Part shown: positions 24,801 to 34,200 of the stretch, piece after piece
Numbering within the stretch: the stretch's first letter is position 1
How the letters are laid out: every line of letters begins with the position of its first letter
Source: Numida meleagris
Taxonomy: Eukaryota > Chordata > Aves > Galliformes > Numididae
Reading direction: 5' to 3'
Length of the DNA stretch: 64,000 nucleotides
NCBI RefSeq assembly: GCF_002078875.1
Contig: NC_034412.1
Location: forward strand, 8,798,688 to 8,862,687
Position numbers and translations under genes: made by a program
Notes under the pieces: generated by a model
What the model was told of the DNA's origin: nothing
Database searches by the model: none
What the model saw: only the letters and a program-made list of their open reading frames with translations

Positions 24801-27800
24801 AGAGGAGATGCAGAGGGAGCCGTGCCTCAGCCTTGAGCCAGCTCACATCCAGAGGTCTTATTAATTTGGACTGCACATCACAGAAACTGGGCTCTCCTAG
24901 GCCTGAGCTGGTGCTGGAAGCAGCACAGCCACATTCATAGAACCGATGCCAGGGGACTAGGTCCTGCCAGCACCAAGCTGGCTCCACACAAAGCCATTTG
25001 CACATGGAGCATGGCTCACTTGTAAGTCAGAACGAAGCCACCCACAGGTAAGTAGGGGCTGACTCACTTGGACAGAGTAGAACTGACTCCTGTTAACTCA
25101 CTCATGGCTAAAACATCACATTCAATTCCAGGGTAATTGCAGCAAAGGCACAAAGCAGTTCATTACTTTGAACTCACCTTGGACTTGACCTGCAGACAAG
25201 AGACTGGTTCTCCTGGCATTTGCTGCCAGCACATCCCCACTAAAGTGCTCAGTCAACAAGTGTCCAGCTGCCATATCTGTGTTGGCAGGACACCTGCCTC
25301 GTTTCTTATGTTTCCTCCTCCACACGTCCTCCTCGTCCTTTTCATCGGAACCAGAAGACTTCTGCAGAGCTGCGCTGTGTCTCAGGCCGCTCGATACTCG
25401 CCCACCCACGGCATCACTCATATTTAACAAGTCAGCTGCAGCTCGGTGCCGCTGTCCATAGTAGTCTTCCTCCACCTCCAAGTCTCCTTCTGAGTTAACG
25501 CTGGCATTTTTCCTATGAAGACATCTATTGAAAAGGGTTTGGGGTTTGTCGTTCTCAAATCCTCCAGGCTGTTCCAGGTGAGATGCTCTGACTGGGGAAT
25601 AGCTGCGCACATTCAGCCCATTCCTGGCCAGGTTATCCTTCACCAGTCCTCTCCGCAGGGGCGGCTCCAGGTCCGAGCTGTGCTCATGGGACATGTTCTC
25701 TTCCAGCTGCATCTTCTGCGCAACGCGGTTCATGTAGGACCGGAACCGACCGCTGTGGTGCTTTTGCACAAGCCTAGCGTAAGCGTTCTTCTGGGGAACG
25801 GCGGGCTTGCTTAATCCTTCCTTGGCACCTTGGGCAGGAGCACTTCTTGCATGCCCCAGTGGATCCATAGTGCAGTAACAGGGCCAAACTTCAAAGAGTT
25901 ATAAATAGACACGGGAAAAAAGAGGGTCATTTTCTTCAAACAAAATGTCAAACAATTACCTACGCTAAAGACACAAACGTACCAAATGAGAACGTATTGA
26001 CCTTTACATAAATACCGGTTTGATTAACCGCTCCACTGGGGGAAAGGGTTTCACGATGTAGTTAACACCTGCCCTATACCAAACCACTGCTGGTGACCAA
26101 GGAGCAACCACAATCCACAGGAAGCGGGGACTTCCGTCCCAGTGCTCACACCCCCATTACAAAACTGATTCATTTAATCCTCCCTTCCCTGCCTTTTGAC
26201 AGCCAGGTAAATTAAGGGAGTAGCTGGCAAGACTACCAGATGTGTCAGTCCAGAGGTCATCGGAAGGAAAACCTTGTGTCCAACTTCAAGCCTTCAGAAA
26301 TAACTGAGTCCTTACAGGTTGGAGTAAGAAGCATATATTGCACGTTACCTCACCCTCAAAGTGACAGACTACGGGATTATATAGAACAGCTGCTCTGAGT
26401 ACCAACACTGACCGTTTCAGCCTGTCTTTCTAGCCACAAACATGCCCCACTGTGACCAACATGAAACACACTCCCTCGCACACCTCAGTATCTTTCAAGA
26501 GCTCATAATTCTCAGCAAAGAAATGCACTGGTTGCCACCCCATCCAGCACTGGTCTCCATAGAGGGGATGACACCTCCACCTTGGCAAGCACGAACATGG
26601 GACTTCAGTATATCAGCCTGTAATCCTGCCTCAGCTGCTGTAGCGCAAGTTTTTGGAGCAAAACAATCTAATAAACTGTTAAGTAAACTATTAAGGCATA
26701 TTATCGACATGGACAGGACATATCAATGATCTCTTTCTGCTGTATCTGCCACCGAAGAGGAACTGAAAAACACGCTGATGCTGTTCACCAGGGCAACTGC
26801 AGCATCCTGCAGGGTTCCATTAAAAAAGTCTTTTTTCTTTTTTCGTTCAAGGCACATTTGCAGCTGAACAGCTCAATTCCACCTCAGCTGTTACAGTGAG
26901 AGTTCAAGGCCTCACTCTCACCTTTCCTCCGCCAAAACCAGGCTTTAAGCTAAAACAAAGGACACTGCCATTAAACCCTTCTTTCTCCGCTTCTCTGGGC
27001 CCAGCGGTGCTGGCAGGGCAGAGCACAGGGTTCAGCGCTGCCTCCTCCTCGCGCGCTGCTCTGACCCTCCCAGGGAAGCAGCGCACGCCGCGATGGGATT
27101 TGCTGAAGTAATTGAGGACGGATGCGAACAGGCTTCACAATACAAAGCAAAAATTAAAAATCCCTGAATAAATAGGAAAAATTCTTTGTGTGGTTTGCCA
27201 TCCTCGCTCCTAAGATTTTCCATCGATGCCGGCCAATAGCCGAGCTCCTCTAGCAGACTGACCGGCTATTACAAAACCCTCGCGCGGGTAGGTCTGCAGC
27301 GAGCTCTCTTCGAACGTCACCTCGCCAGCTGCCAGTTCAATAGGGGCAGATAACACTCACAAAGCCAGCGGCAGCGGCTCTCCAAGCAGCAGTTCCGGCA
27401 GATGGGAGTTTGCCATCTATCTACAAAGAGCAAACACCTGCTCCGCGCACGCTACAACCCCTGACACCGACCGAGCCGGCAGCGCCCGCAGCACCAGAGC
27501 GAGGGCTGACGGACCCCGCGCGGCAGCACCGGGCGCAGCCCGCAGCGCCCGCTCCCTGCCGGGCGGCACGGCCGGGCCCCTCGCACTCGCACCCGCAGCC
27601 CGGCAGGACCCAGCGGGCCGACGCGCGGCCTCGGCCACCGCCACCGCCACCCGCGGTGACAGCGCTGCCCGCGGAGCCCGAGCAACGCCCGGCTGCGGAC
27701 CTGCCCCAGCGTCCCCGCGAGGCCCCGGGCCCGCTCCAGCCCCCCCCACTCACCGGCCGCCCCGCGCCGCGCCGCTCCGCGCCGTTTAAATGTCCCTACG
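768..27800 (-). CDS. DIS3L2: DIS3L2, 5' half of gene (DIS3-like 3'-5' exoribonuclease 2), partial
   Basis: DIS3L2 is a cytoplasmic RNase II/RNB-family 3'-5' exoribonuclease that works without the exosome and degrades uridylated RNAs such as pre-let-7. Only the 5' part is here: the gene runs right to left and leaves the left edge before the cold-shock and RNB catalytic domains are complete. Four exons join in frame to give 117 residues of the usual protein: 9814–9763, 9459–9317, 4175–4122 and 869–768. Recognisable stretches are [40 protein letters not shown] and [18 protein letters not shown], the last belonging to the first cold-shock-like region. All junctions have GT/AG borders and matching phases (1, 0, 0, 0). 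The promoter is in the CpG island near 27.8 kb. A further coding exon at 25.2–25.9 kb may extend the N-terminus. The identification is based on remembered human sequence and on synteny with NPPC and COPS7B. Confidence 0.93.
870..4121 (-). other. DIS3L2: DIS3L2 intron
   Basis: Intron of about 3.25 kb between the GPLRINPKK exon and the DGTRDIF exon. I see only AT-rich unique sequence, short A/T runs and no convincing exon, RNA gene or repeat family member. The open frames in it are short and lack coding character. Confidence 0.7.
4122..4175 (-). CDS. DIS3L2: DIS3L2 exon GPLRINPKK…IPSP
   Basis: A 54-nt exon (18 codons, canonical residues 66–83) reading [18 protein letters not shown]. The acceptor is ctatttaag| at 4176–4177 and the donor is CCA|GTAAGTG, a near-perfect consensus. 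It joins in phase 0 on both sides. Human DIS3L2 has nearly the same peptide here ([18 protein letters not shown], from memory). Confidence 0.93.
7168..7412 (+). mobile_element. CR1 LINE, 5'-truncated 3' end
   Basis: This is a diverged copy of the 3' end of the chicken-repeat-1 non-LTR retrotransposon in plus orientation. Diagnostic phrases are the stretch 'gcacaggctgcccatagagg', then 'ccctggagatacctaaggt', 'ggaccagatggcctttaagg' and the terminal 'caattctatgattcc'. It lies in a DIS3L2 intron, antisense to the gene. Being 5'-truncated, it encodes nothing. Confidence 0.92.
8819..8832. repeat. Poly-G homopolymer run
   Basis: Fourteen consecutive G follow a T8 run, inside a DIS3L2 intron. Such runs are length-variable and error-prone in assemblies. 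On the transcribed strand this is a C-tract. Confidence 0.9.
9317..9459 (-). CDS. DIS3L2: DIS3L2 exon: basic N-terminal region
   Basis: A 143-nt exon encoding canonical residues 19–65 after completing the split glycine codon 18. It includes the basic stretch [14 protein letters not shown], then [20 protein letters not shown]. The acceptor is ctgtttgcag| at 9460–9461 and the donor is CAG|GTGCCT. The RGKKKSIFE…MSKEDVS stretch is a hallmark of vertebrate DIS3L2. Confidence 0.95.
9763..9921 (-). CDS. DIS3L2: DIS3L2 exon with the usual start codon
   Basis: The exon is 159 nt. The start matching other vertebrates is the ATG at 9814–9812, giving [17 protein letters not shown] plus one base. Human DIS3L2 has a similar opening ending in LGTPRG. 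The donor is GAG|GTATTA and the acceptor is tgatttcag| at 9922–9923. The 107 nt upstream of the ATG contain no in-frame stop (35 codons beginning [12 protein letters not shown]), so the frame is open through the acceptor. This allows in-frame joining to the long exon at 25178–25868. As a 5'-UTR that stretch would be unremarkable in length but unusual in being fully open. Confidence 0.9.
10995..11023. repeat. Tandem pair of palindromic ATTTGCAAAT motifs
   Basis: Two identical copies of ctgatttgcaaatgcc lie 19 bp apart. Each contains the perfect 10-bp palindrome ATTTGCAAAT (10995–11004 and 11014–11023), which resembles an octamer/POU or C/EBP-type site. A binding role is only an inference. It lies in the long DIS3L2 intron. 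Confidence 0.6.
12887..13050 (-). mobile_element. CR1 LINE fragment, minus orientation
   Basis: Begins near 'gctcaggttggaaagacctc' and continues 'aagatcatctagttcaacac', the reverse complement of a CR1 3' end. It then passes 'ccatgggctgggttgcc' before the similarity fades. The right boundary is uncertain. It is an intronic fragment without coding capacity. Confidence 0.8.
15007..15225 (-). mobile_element. CR1 LINE fragment, minus orientation
   Basis: A well-preserved reverse-complement CR1 3' end: 'tcatagaatcatagaactg', 'gagttggaagggaccctta', 'aacagggacac', 'caggtgctcagagccctgtc', 'ttgggtgtctcca'. It lies in the long DIS3L2 intron in the same orientation as the gene. Confidence 0.93.
18075..18125 (-). 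mobile_element. Short CR1-like remnant
   Basis: The stretch 'aatcttcctcgtggccctcc' resembles the internal CR1 phrase 'cttcgtggccctcctctgga'. It is only about 50 nt long, so the call is tentative. Confidence 0.4.
21481..21497. repeat. (CA)n microsatellite
   Basis: An uninterrupted run of about 8.5 CA units in the DIS3L2 intron. It is a simple repeat, likely variable in length. Confidence 0.9.
25178..25868 (-). CDS. Candidate upstream coding exon: N-terminal extension of DIS3L2 or exon of an unknown gene
   Basis: An open frame of 230 codons plus one base, starting ATG at 25868 in a strong Kozak context (A at -3, G at +4) and ending at the consensus donor CAAG|GTGAGTT (25178/25177). A plausible acceptor (…aactctttgaag|) lies at 25889–25890, with an in-frame TAA just upstream of it. 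The exon ends in phase 1, exactly what is needed to join the exon at 9921, whose upstream frame is open into the DIS3L2 start. Joined directly, this gives 230 + 1 + 35 = 266 residues before the usual methionine. The peptide is hydrophilic and probably disordered: [10 protein letters not shown] at the start, an acidic patch ([10 protein letters not shown], 174–183) followed by an NLS-like RRKHKKRGR (184–192). I do not recognise the domain. It could instead be a separate small gene, and other exons could intervene. Confidence 0.6.
25889..27753 (-). other. DIS3L2: Intron between candidate first and second DIS3L2 exons
   Basis: About 1.9 kb lying between the donor in the CpG island (27754/27753) and the acceptor at 25889–25890. 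I see no repeat or gene in it. The right-hand part becomes GC-rich as it enters the island. Confidence 0.5.
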
Positions 27801-28400
27801 GCCGCCGTCTGCTTCCGGGTCGGAGGCGGCTACGGGTCGCGGCACGGCCCGCAAGGCCTCACGGCGCGGAGCGCTCGCTGCCGGCCGGAGCGGGGCCGGG
27901 GGAAGGCTCCGTGTGAGCCCGAGAGATGGACGGCGTGGGCAGGGGCTGGGGCAGAGCGCGTTCCCTCGGAGCGCCCGCCTGCACGGGCAGCCCCTGGAGG
28001 GTCCGAACGGCCCTCTGCGGGCTGTGCCGGGGAAGGGCTCGGCTGGTAGGAGCGTGCGTCCGTGCTGCCCCTTCGCTTGGGAAGGGGACCACCCCTGTGC
28101 CTCGCCGGTCTCCTCCGGAGGCCGCGGGGCGATGTGCGAAGCGCAGCCTCGCACACGCGGTCCCGCTCGTCCTGGTCACACAGCAGCCCCGAGCCCCACG
28201 GAGCCCGGTGGGAGCAGTGACACGGAGCTGCGGAACGGGACACCCCCACGGCAGCCGTGCAGGCACACGCCGCGCCGGCCCCGCCGCCGGGTTGGCCGAG
28301 GAAGCTGCCCAGAAGCGGAGGCACATCGCCCCATGTGCTGGGATGGCACCGGCAAAGGCAGCAGCCAACCGGCGGGCAAGCATCCCTCTGCGTTAGCACA
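27430..28400 (-). promoter_or_regulatory. DIS3L2: CpG island promoter and non-coding first exon of DIS3L2
   Basis: A dense GC/CpG stretch. On the minus strand a consensus donor GGCCG|GTGAGTGGG lies at 27754/27753, suggesting a non-coding first exon ending at 27754. Upstream of it is an ETS-type CTTCCGG (27812–27818 on the plus strand). I see no TATA box, as usual for a housekeeping promoter. The start site is probably near 27.80–27.85 kb. The long open frames on both strands here (for example plus 27790–28425) reflect a shortage of stop codons in GC-rich DNA. Confidence 0.7.
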
Positions 28401-31400
28401 GCAGCTCGTCCTCCAGCCCCAGTGACAGAGGGTGAACACCGTTCCCAACCAGAGCTGGCAGCGGGGGACATAAGTTCACATGGGATGCCCCTTTCAGTGT
28501 TTTCCCTCTTCCTCCTGGCCAGGAAGCCAGGTGGGAGCAGGCAGCTCCCTTCCATGCCGCTGAGTCACAGCGTGGCTCTACTCCTCATCACCCCTGTGGG
28601 GACAGAGCCGAGCCCGCAGCTTGGCCCGGCTCCCTGGTGCACCAGGTGGCACCACCAGCTGCCGCAGCTTCACCACACGCTGCTCCTTCCACAGACGATG
28701 GACCGTGGTGGGGAGAAGCAGGGGCATTCGCTATCTGCAAGCCACAGCTTCACACGGGATGTCCCCAAATGTTCCCTTCGCAGGGAAGGGCCTCACTCCT
28801 CTCCCTCCGCTGGCCTTACAGCTGTCAAGCAGAGAGGAGCGCTCACCTCGCAGCCCTCCATGGTGCCTCCCGGCCTTTCTCAAAGGGCAGATTTTTCCCC
28901 TGCGCTCTCATTCCCTGGGGTCCTGTAGCAGCAGGCCCAGCCCGGTGTCCCAGCTTGCTTTCCCACAGCGCACCATTATCTCACCATCTTCCCCCCGGGC
29001 ACTCACCGGTGGCTGTACCAACGTGTTGCGGCACCTCAGCCAAAGAGCACACCGTGTGGCTCATCACCTTATGAAGGCTTTGGCTCCTCTGCCGCTAGAG
29101 GAGCAAGGGCCCACCCTATGCTCATTTACATCTGCGTTAATCAGGGGTGACTGGGCATGGGGACAGAGCCGCCCTGGGGTGGCTCATGCAGGGGACCCTG
29201 AGTGGTGTTTCCGCTCCCCAAATCCCACCTGGGCAGAGTGGGGCTGTGGGTTCATGGCCTGTGAGCTCCTTTGGAAATATCTCAATGGCATCAGCACCTG
29301 AAGAGTTTGGCCAGAGCCTCATCATTGCTTGGACCAGATGATCTTAGAGGTCTTTTCCAACCGTAACGATTCTCTGATTCTGTGATCATTTGCCATTGCT
29401 ACCGTGCAGGCACTATGCCTGAGGGCACAAGCCGGGGGGCTCAGGGAGAGGTATACAGATTTGTAGCCAGAAATAAGCTAAAAGCCATCTCTCTCCTCAG
29501 TAGATACCCATCTGCTCACTGTGTCACAACCACCATGGCCTTGCCCCACCTGTCTTTCGGCTTCTCCAGTCTTCTTCCGAGCCTCTGCTTGGGAAACACA
29601 TCACCAAAGATCAGGACCGGTGGGTTCCCATATCCTTCAGACAAAGCAGCGCCTGCAGGAATGTCTCCAGCTCCCGCCAGGCCACGGAGGGGGTTGCTGC
29701 TGTGGCTGTGTTTGTCCAGGGAGACCCAGACCCCAGAGGCCAAGAGCTGAGAAAGAGCTGAATGGGAGAGCGGGAAAGCCAGAGCCACAGCAGGGTTGGG
29801 GTCTTCAAGCTTTGCTTCCTGGATGCCCTCCAATTCTGTCCTCAGCATCCTCCTCGCTTGCTGATGGCTGAACCCATTCCAGAGGCAAGATGAAGCCTCA
29901 TACGGATGCTCGGAGCAATTCTGGGCAATAAAACCCAGGGTTCCGGCGTGCTGGGGTGCGGGCAGGACACGGCCCCATTCCCACCAGGCAGCAGCAGGGC
30001 ACGGCAGCCGGGCACGTCCCGGCGAAGGCAAGCAGGGAACGGCAGCTCCGCTGCCGGCTGGCAGACAGAGTGGTGAATGAGAGCGTAACTTATCAGTATT
30101 ACCTCATGTGAAAGCCCTGCGCCTTTGTATCTCAAGCGAGCCCTGGCCATTATGTCCGCGCGAGCTCACATTGTTGTTCTGCCTGGCTGCAGGAGGTTGG
30201 GGCTGTGAAGCCCCGCACGTCCACAGCTCTGGGCTGGCTCCTGCCCCCAGCCCCCCCATGGGAGACATCCAGGCCCCACGCCAAAATAAGGACAGAAAGC
30301 CCAAATTTGGCTCCAGTGAGACCACAGCCCCAGGAGGAGCCATTCCCAGGGTTTTGACCTCTGCAACCCCAAGAGAAGCAGGGATGCAGCTCTGCGCATC
30401 CCTCACGTCCACCTCAGCCCGGGATGTTCCCATGGTTTTGCCCCATGGGCCAATGCCAAATGGGATTTCCCAGCAGTTCCTCGGAAATCATCTCAGAGCA
30501 GCTGGAGCTGCAGGGCCTCATCTGAGCCAGGAGGTGTTCAAGCCACAAACAACGAGGACATGGTGCTGACATGCCCCTAGGGATGCGGGGTGGCACCAAG
30601 GGGACACTGGGACCAGGCTGGGTGTCTGTCCCCACCGTGGTCTTTGGGTGGTCTCTGCATGAGGCTTGGTTCCCTGCAGCCTCGTTCCTCCTCTCAGGGA
30701 CAAGCGTGGTAGTGACAACCCAGCATCGGCCATTCTGAGCCACCACCCTATGGCCAAGAGCTCTTCTCAAAGCAATGCTCAGCACCAAAGCCACCGGTAT
30801 GGGGCTGATGTTGGGGCCTTTTTATTGCAGGTGAAACATTCCCAGACCCCCCCCCTTTATTTAGAGCAGCATCTGGGAAAGGGAAGACAAAGAATAACGT
30901 GGCATTTAGGTTGGAAAATCCCAACAACCTGCTCCTACGTTCACTGCCGGCAGCTGGAGGCGATGCAATTCACATCCTCCACAGCTGACACATTAGGAGA
31001 CTCATGGTGTGAGCTCTCAGCACATCCCAATTGCTTCACTCGTATTTTTTTTTTTCTTTATATTAAACAGAAGTCTGAGAAGTTCCCACTCCAGCCCTGG
31101 AGCACAGCCATCCCCTTAGGAAAGAAACACCCAGGAAGTCTGGAGGATGCCGGAGCATCCCAGGTACCTCGACATGGCAAATCCCAAATGATATTGGGCT
31201 CTGCCTCCAACACCAGCAAAGAACCAGTGTTCTCTGCCCAGGCTTTTCCTTCGTCCCCATGCCCTCACTGCCCTGGGGGCTCGGGAGGGGACTGGAATGT
31301 TCCCTCAGACCCCTTGCTGGCAGGCAGCGTGTCCCTATCCCATCCATCAGAGCAGATCCTCATCCCAATCCCAGATGGGGACAAGAGGCTGTTGGACACG

Positions 31401-33900
31401 CGTGTGTCCTGGACCTAAGCCCTCTCCTAGACCCAAAGGAGACAGGGGAAATGTAAAACCACTTAGCGTTTCCTGTAATACCTCATTCAGCAGAAACATC
31501 CAAAATAAACACCGGGGATGTTCAAACAGGACGAGGGCTGCCATCAGCACTTCAGGCGCAGAGAACCCGGGCCAGCGGGCGAGGAGGTGCCCACAGTCCT
31601 GTGATGGGAGTCTGTCAGCACCCAGCCCCCTTGGGGTGGTGTTTCCCCAAAACCTGGCCGTGCAGCCCCCCCGGGGCACGTCACGCGGAGCCAGACGGGT
31701 CGGCTGCACCTTGTGTCACTGGGGCTGCCCGTCCTGCCCTAGGGCCAGAGCCGAAATCTTGTAACACAGTGTGAATCGATGAAACTTGCTGTTGTGTCAC
31801 CTCAGAGCCCCCAAAGCGGTCTCTTGGCAGACGCCAGCCTGCAGCTCGCTCCAGGGCGATGGTATTTGGGACTGCCAGAGGGCGATTTGCCTGCTCCGTC
31901 GTGGACACACATTTCTCATGCAAGGAGCACAGCGTCGTCCTCGCACTGCATTCCCTCCAGCGGGAGCTGCTCCTTGGCCCATGGCAGCTGCAGAAACCCC
32001 AAATCGGGGCAGCGAGCCCCACATCAGCACTGAGATGTGGGATGTGCCCAAAGCCTGGCTCCTGAGTTCTGCCGAGATCCAGAGGGTCTTACAGGACACA
32101 GGACCCCCAGGCATCACCCACATGATCGGGCAGCGGCTCTGCAGGAACAGCCACGCTGTCTCCATGCACGGTGACACTGTGACACATCTCCACCCGCCCC
32201 TGCACAGTGCCATCCCCTATGCTTTGGGGGGAGTTCATCCACCCATGCCCTCAGTTTTGCCAGGTCTCAGCCATGGGGTGGCACAGCACGTCCCTCCAAG
32301 GGTTAAAGGCTTCCAAGCCCCCATCCCACAAAGCAAAAAGGTTTCACTGCTTTTAACCCCTTCTCCGTCCCTTCTTTGCCCCCTGGGAGCTTTTTGCTGC
32401 TGTGAAGCAGCGCAGGTGGATTCGGTCTGGTTTTGGTTAAGGGCAAAGCTTTGTAGGAGCAGGCAGGGTGATTTGAATAACAGCACTAATTGGATTTTAA
32501 AAGCACAGCCCCCAAAACTGAGGCTGCAAGCGCTGGGACAAAGCAAACGTGCTCACGGAAACCCAGCAGAGCACGGCGGTGAGACCCAGCCGTGCCGTGC
32601 CATGCGCAGGGCTGCGTCCCCTCATCCCACGGGGGGCTCCTTCCCCATGGGGCCAAGCGCTGAACCCCAAAAAGCACAGAGGGGATCTCTGTGCCCCACG
32701 CCTGTGCCCACAGTCACCTGGCGTGCGGGGCTGGCTGTAACGCTGCCTCCATCGCCTTTATCTGCCTGCACGCAGATGAGTGCCCGAGCGCAACTTCGCG
32801 CTCCAAAAAGCCCAAGTTGTCTCCACCTGGCAGGCGCAATGGAAAAACCACCGAGACCTTCTCCTTCCAGCTCCCGGCCGTGTGGAGCTGAAGGGATGGT
32901 TCCCTGCGAGGTGGCCCGTGCCCAGCAGCGCGGCTGCGGGGTGGGAAACCACAGCCCCCCAAAGAGCCCCGATCCTGCTGGAGGCAGAGCAGAGCCCTTG
33001 GAGAGCCCCAGAGAACGGGGAAAGCACCAACCTGGGGAGAGCCTGGAGCTTTTCCCTGGTCCCGTGGATAGGATTTGGGGGCACTGTACCACTAAGAGCA
33101 TCCCTGTGCTTTGTGGTGCCAGGGATGGGGTTGGTGCTGCTCCGGTGCCATGCACAGCAGCAGCAGTGGTGACACAAATCCTAAATCTCACCCTCGGCTG
33201 CGTGCCCTGAGCTGCCACCAGCATCCAGGGCTCATCCTCCATCACAGCCCCAGCAGCAGGTGGGAGCGCTCACAGCCACACTGCACTGGGTTTGTCCCTG
33301 CAGGGGCCAGGTGACACTGACCGTGCCCTGCAGAAGAAGCCACCAGCAGCTGTGACACGCCCCAGGGTCAGGGCAGCATCCCAACCTCCAGCAGGAGGGC
33401 AGGGACAGGGACCAGGACCAGGTCCCTGCTCTGAGCCGCAGCATCCACCTGCGTGCCACCAGCAGTGCCACTGTCACCCGTCCCCACGTGTCCCCATGTC
33501 ACCGCCGGGCAGGGCAGTGTCCCCCTCTCCTGGCAAACGGGGGTCTGGGAGTTTCATTCTTATTTATGCCTGGACGGGGGGAAAAAGTGCTTTTTGCATT
33601 CATTTCTGCTTTTGGGACTTAATCCCCCTCCAGGACCCTCCCCGCAGAGCGCAGCAGCCAGCCCGTGCCCCTCCTGGGGGTCAGCGGGGATGGGGGGGCA
33701 GCAGAGAAACTGTGGGGCGGGGGGACATGGCGCAACAGGCAGCCTGGGGGGGGGGCTGGGGGAGCTCAGCCAAATGCCCCTCACTTTCCTCTTTGGCTCT
33801 CCAACTCCGGGAGCCCATCGCCTTGGGCCGATGTGTCATTTGTTCCTGCCAGGGGAGAGGGGACCCCCCCTTTAAATTTCTGCTATTGTGCAGTGGGAGG
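28400..33900. other. Intergenic region between DIS3L2 and NPPC promoters
   Basis: About 5.5 kb of moderately GC-rich DNA between two divergent genes. It contains a CR1 tail at 29330–29388 and many overlapping open frames on both strands, the longest being plus 31786–33210 (474 codons). None has recognisable domains or convincing splice structure. Distal regulatory elements of NPPC would be expected here, but none can be pinned down from sequence alone. Confidence 0.6.
29330..29388 (+). mobile_element. CR1 LINE 3' tail
   Basis: Short plus-orientation CR1 end: 'ttggaccagatgatcttaga', then 'gtcttttccaacc' and the terminal 'gattctctgattctgtgatc'. It is heavily 5'-truncated. Confidence 0.8.
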
Positions 33901-33924
33901 CCGGGCTGGACCTGGTTGTTTAGA

Positions 33925-33954
33925 TGACATCACCGAGCAGGTTGGGTTATAAAA
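33925..33954 (+). promoter_or_regulatory. NPPC: NPPC core promoter: CRE-like site and TATA box
   Basis: A canonical TATAAAA lies at 33948–33954, preceded 16 bp upstream by TGACATCA (33925–33932), a CRE/AP-1-like octamer. Transcription would then begin near 33980, leaving a 5'-UTR of about 130 nt before the ATG at 34108. A TATA-driven start fits a regulated hormone gene. Factor binding is inferred from the motif only. Confidence 0.75.
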
Positions 33955-34107
33955 TGAATGAAGCAGAAAGCCCAAGTTCAGTGGCTCGGCACTGCGCGGG
34001 CGGCAGGAGGGACCTCGCGGCTCCGCGCTGAACTTTGACTCCCTCCGTCCCGGCCTCTCCCCGGGGCTCCCCGCTGCCCCCCAGCCCCATTCCCGCTGCA
34101 CCGCAGG

Positions 34108-34200
34108 ATGCAGATCTCACCCGTGCTGGCCGGAGGACTGCTGCTCGCTCTGCTCTCCGTCGGGCTGGAGGCGAAGCCGGCGTCCCAGCTCCCGCAGAAG
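34108..34200 (+). CDS. NPPC: NPPC coding exon 1 (signal peptide)
   Basis: This exon codes for 31 residues ending KPASQLPQK. The intron falls after the Lys codon, the same place as in the mammalian gene (after …PPK, from memory). The donor is AAG|GTAGGG. Confidence 0.95.

Larger units (their letters stand above)
9922..25177 (-). other. DIS3L2: Long DIS3L2 5' intron with CR1 fragments
   Basis: About 15 kb of intron between the usual start exon and the candidate upstream exon. It contains CR1 fragments (12887–13050, 15007–15225, a short piece at 18075–18125), two copies of a palindromic ATTTGCAAAT motif (10995–11023), a CA microsatellite at 21481–21497 and A-runs at 16281–16296 and 24101–24117. 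The open frames (for example minus-strand 15681–16121 and 17479–17934) lack coding character and splice context. I see no RNA gene. Confidence 0.65.

Noticed and set aside
27786..28425. Long overlapping open frames on both strands (for example plus 27790–28425, minus 27830–28555)
   Set aside because: They sit in the DIS3L2 CpG island where stop codons are rare. They are Pro/Arg/Ala-rich in several frames at once and have no domain or splice structure.
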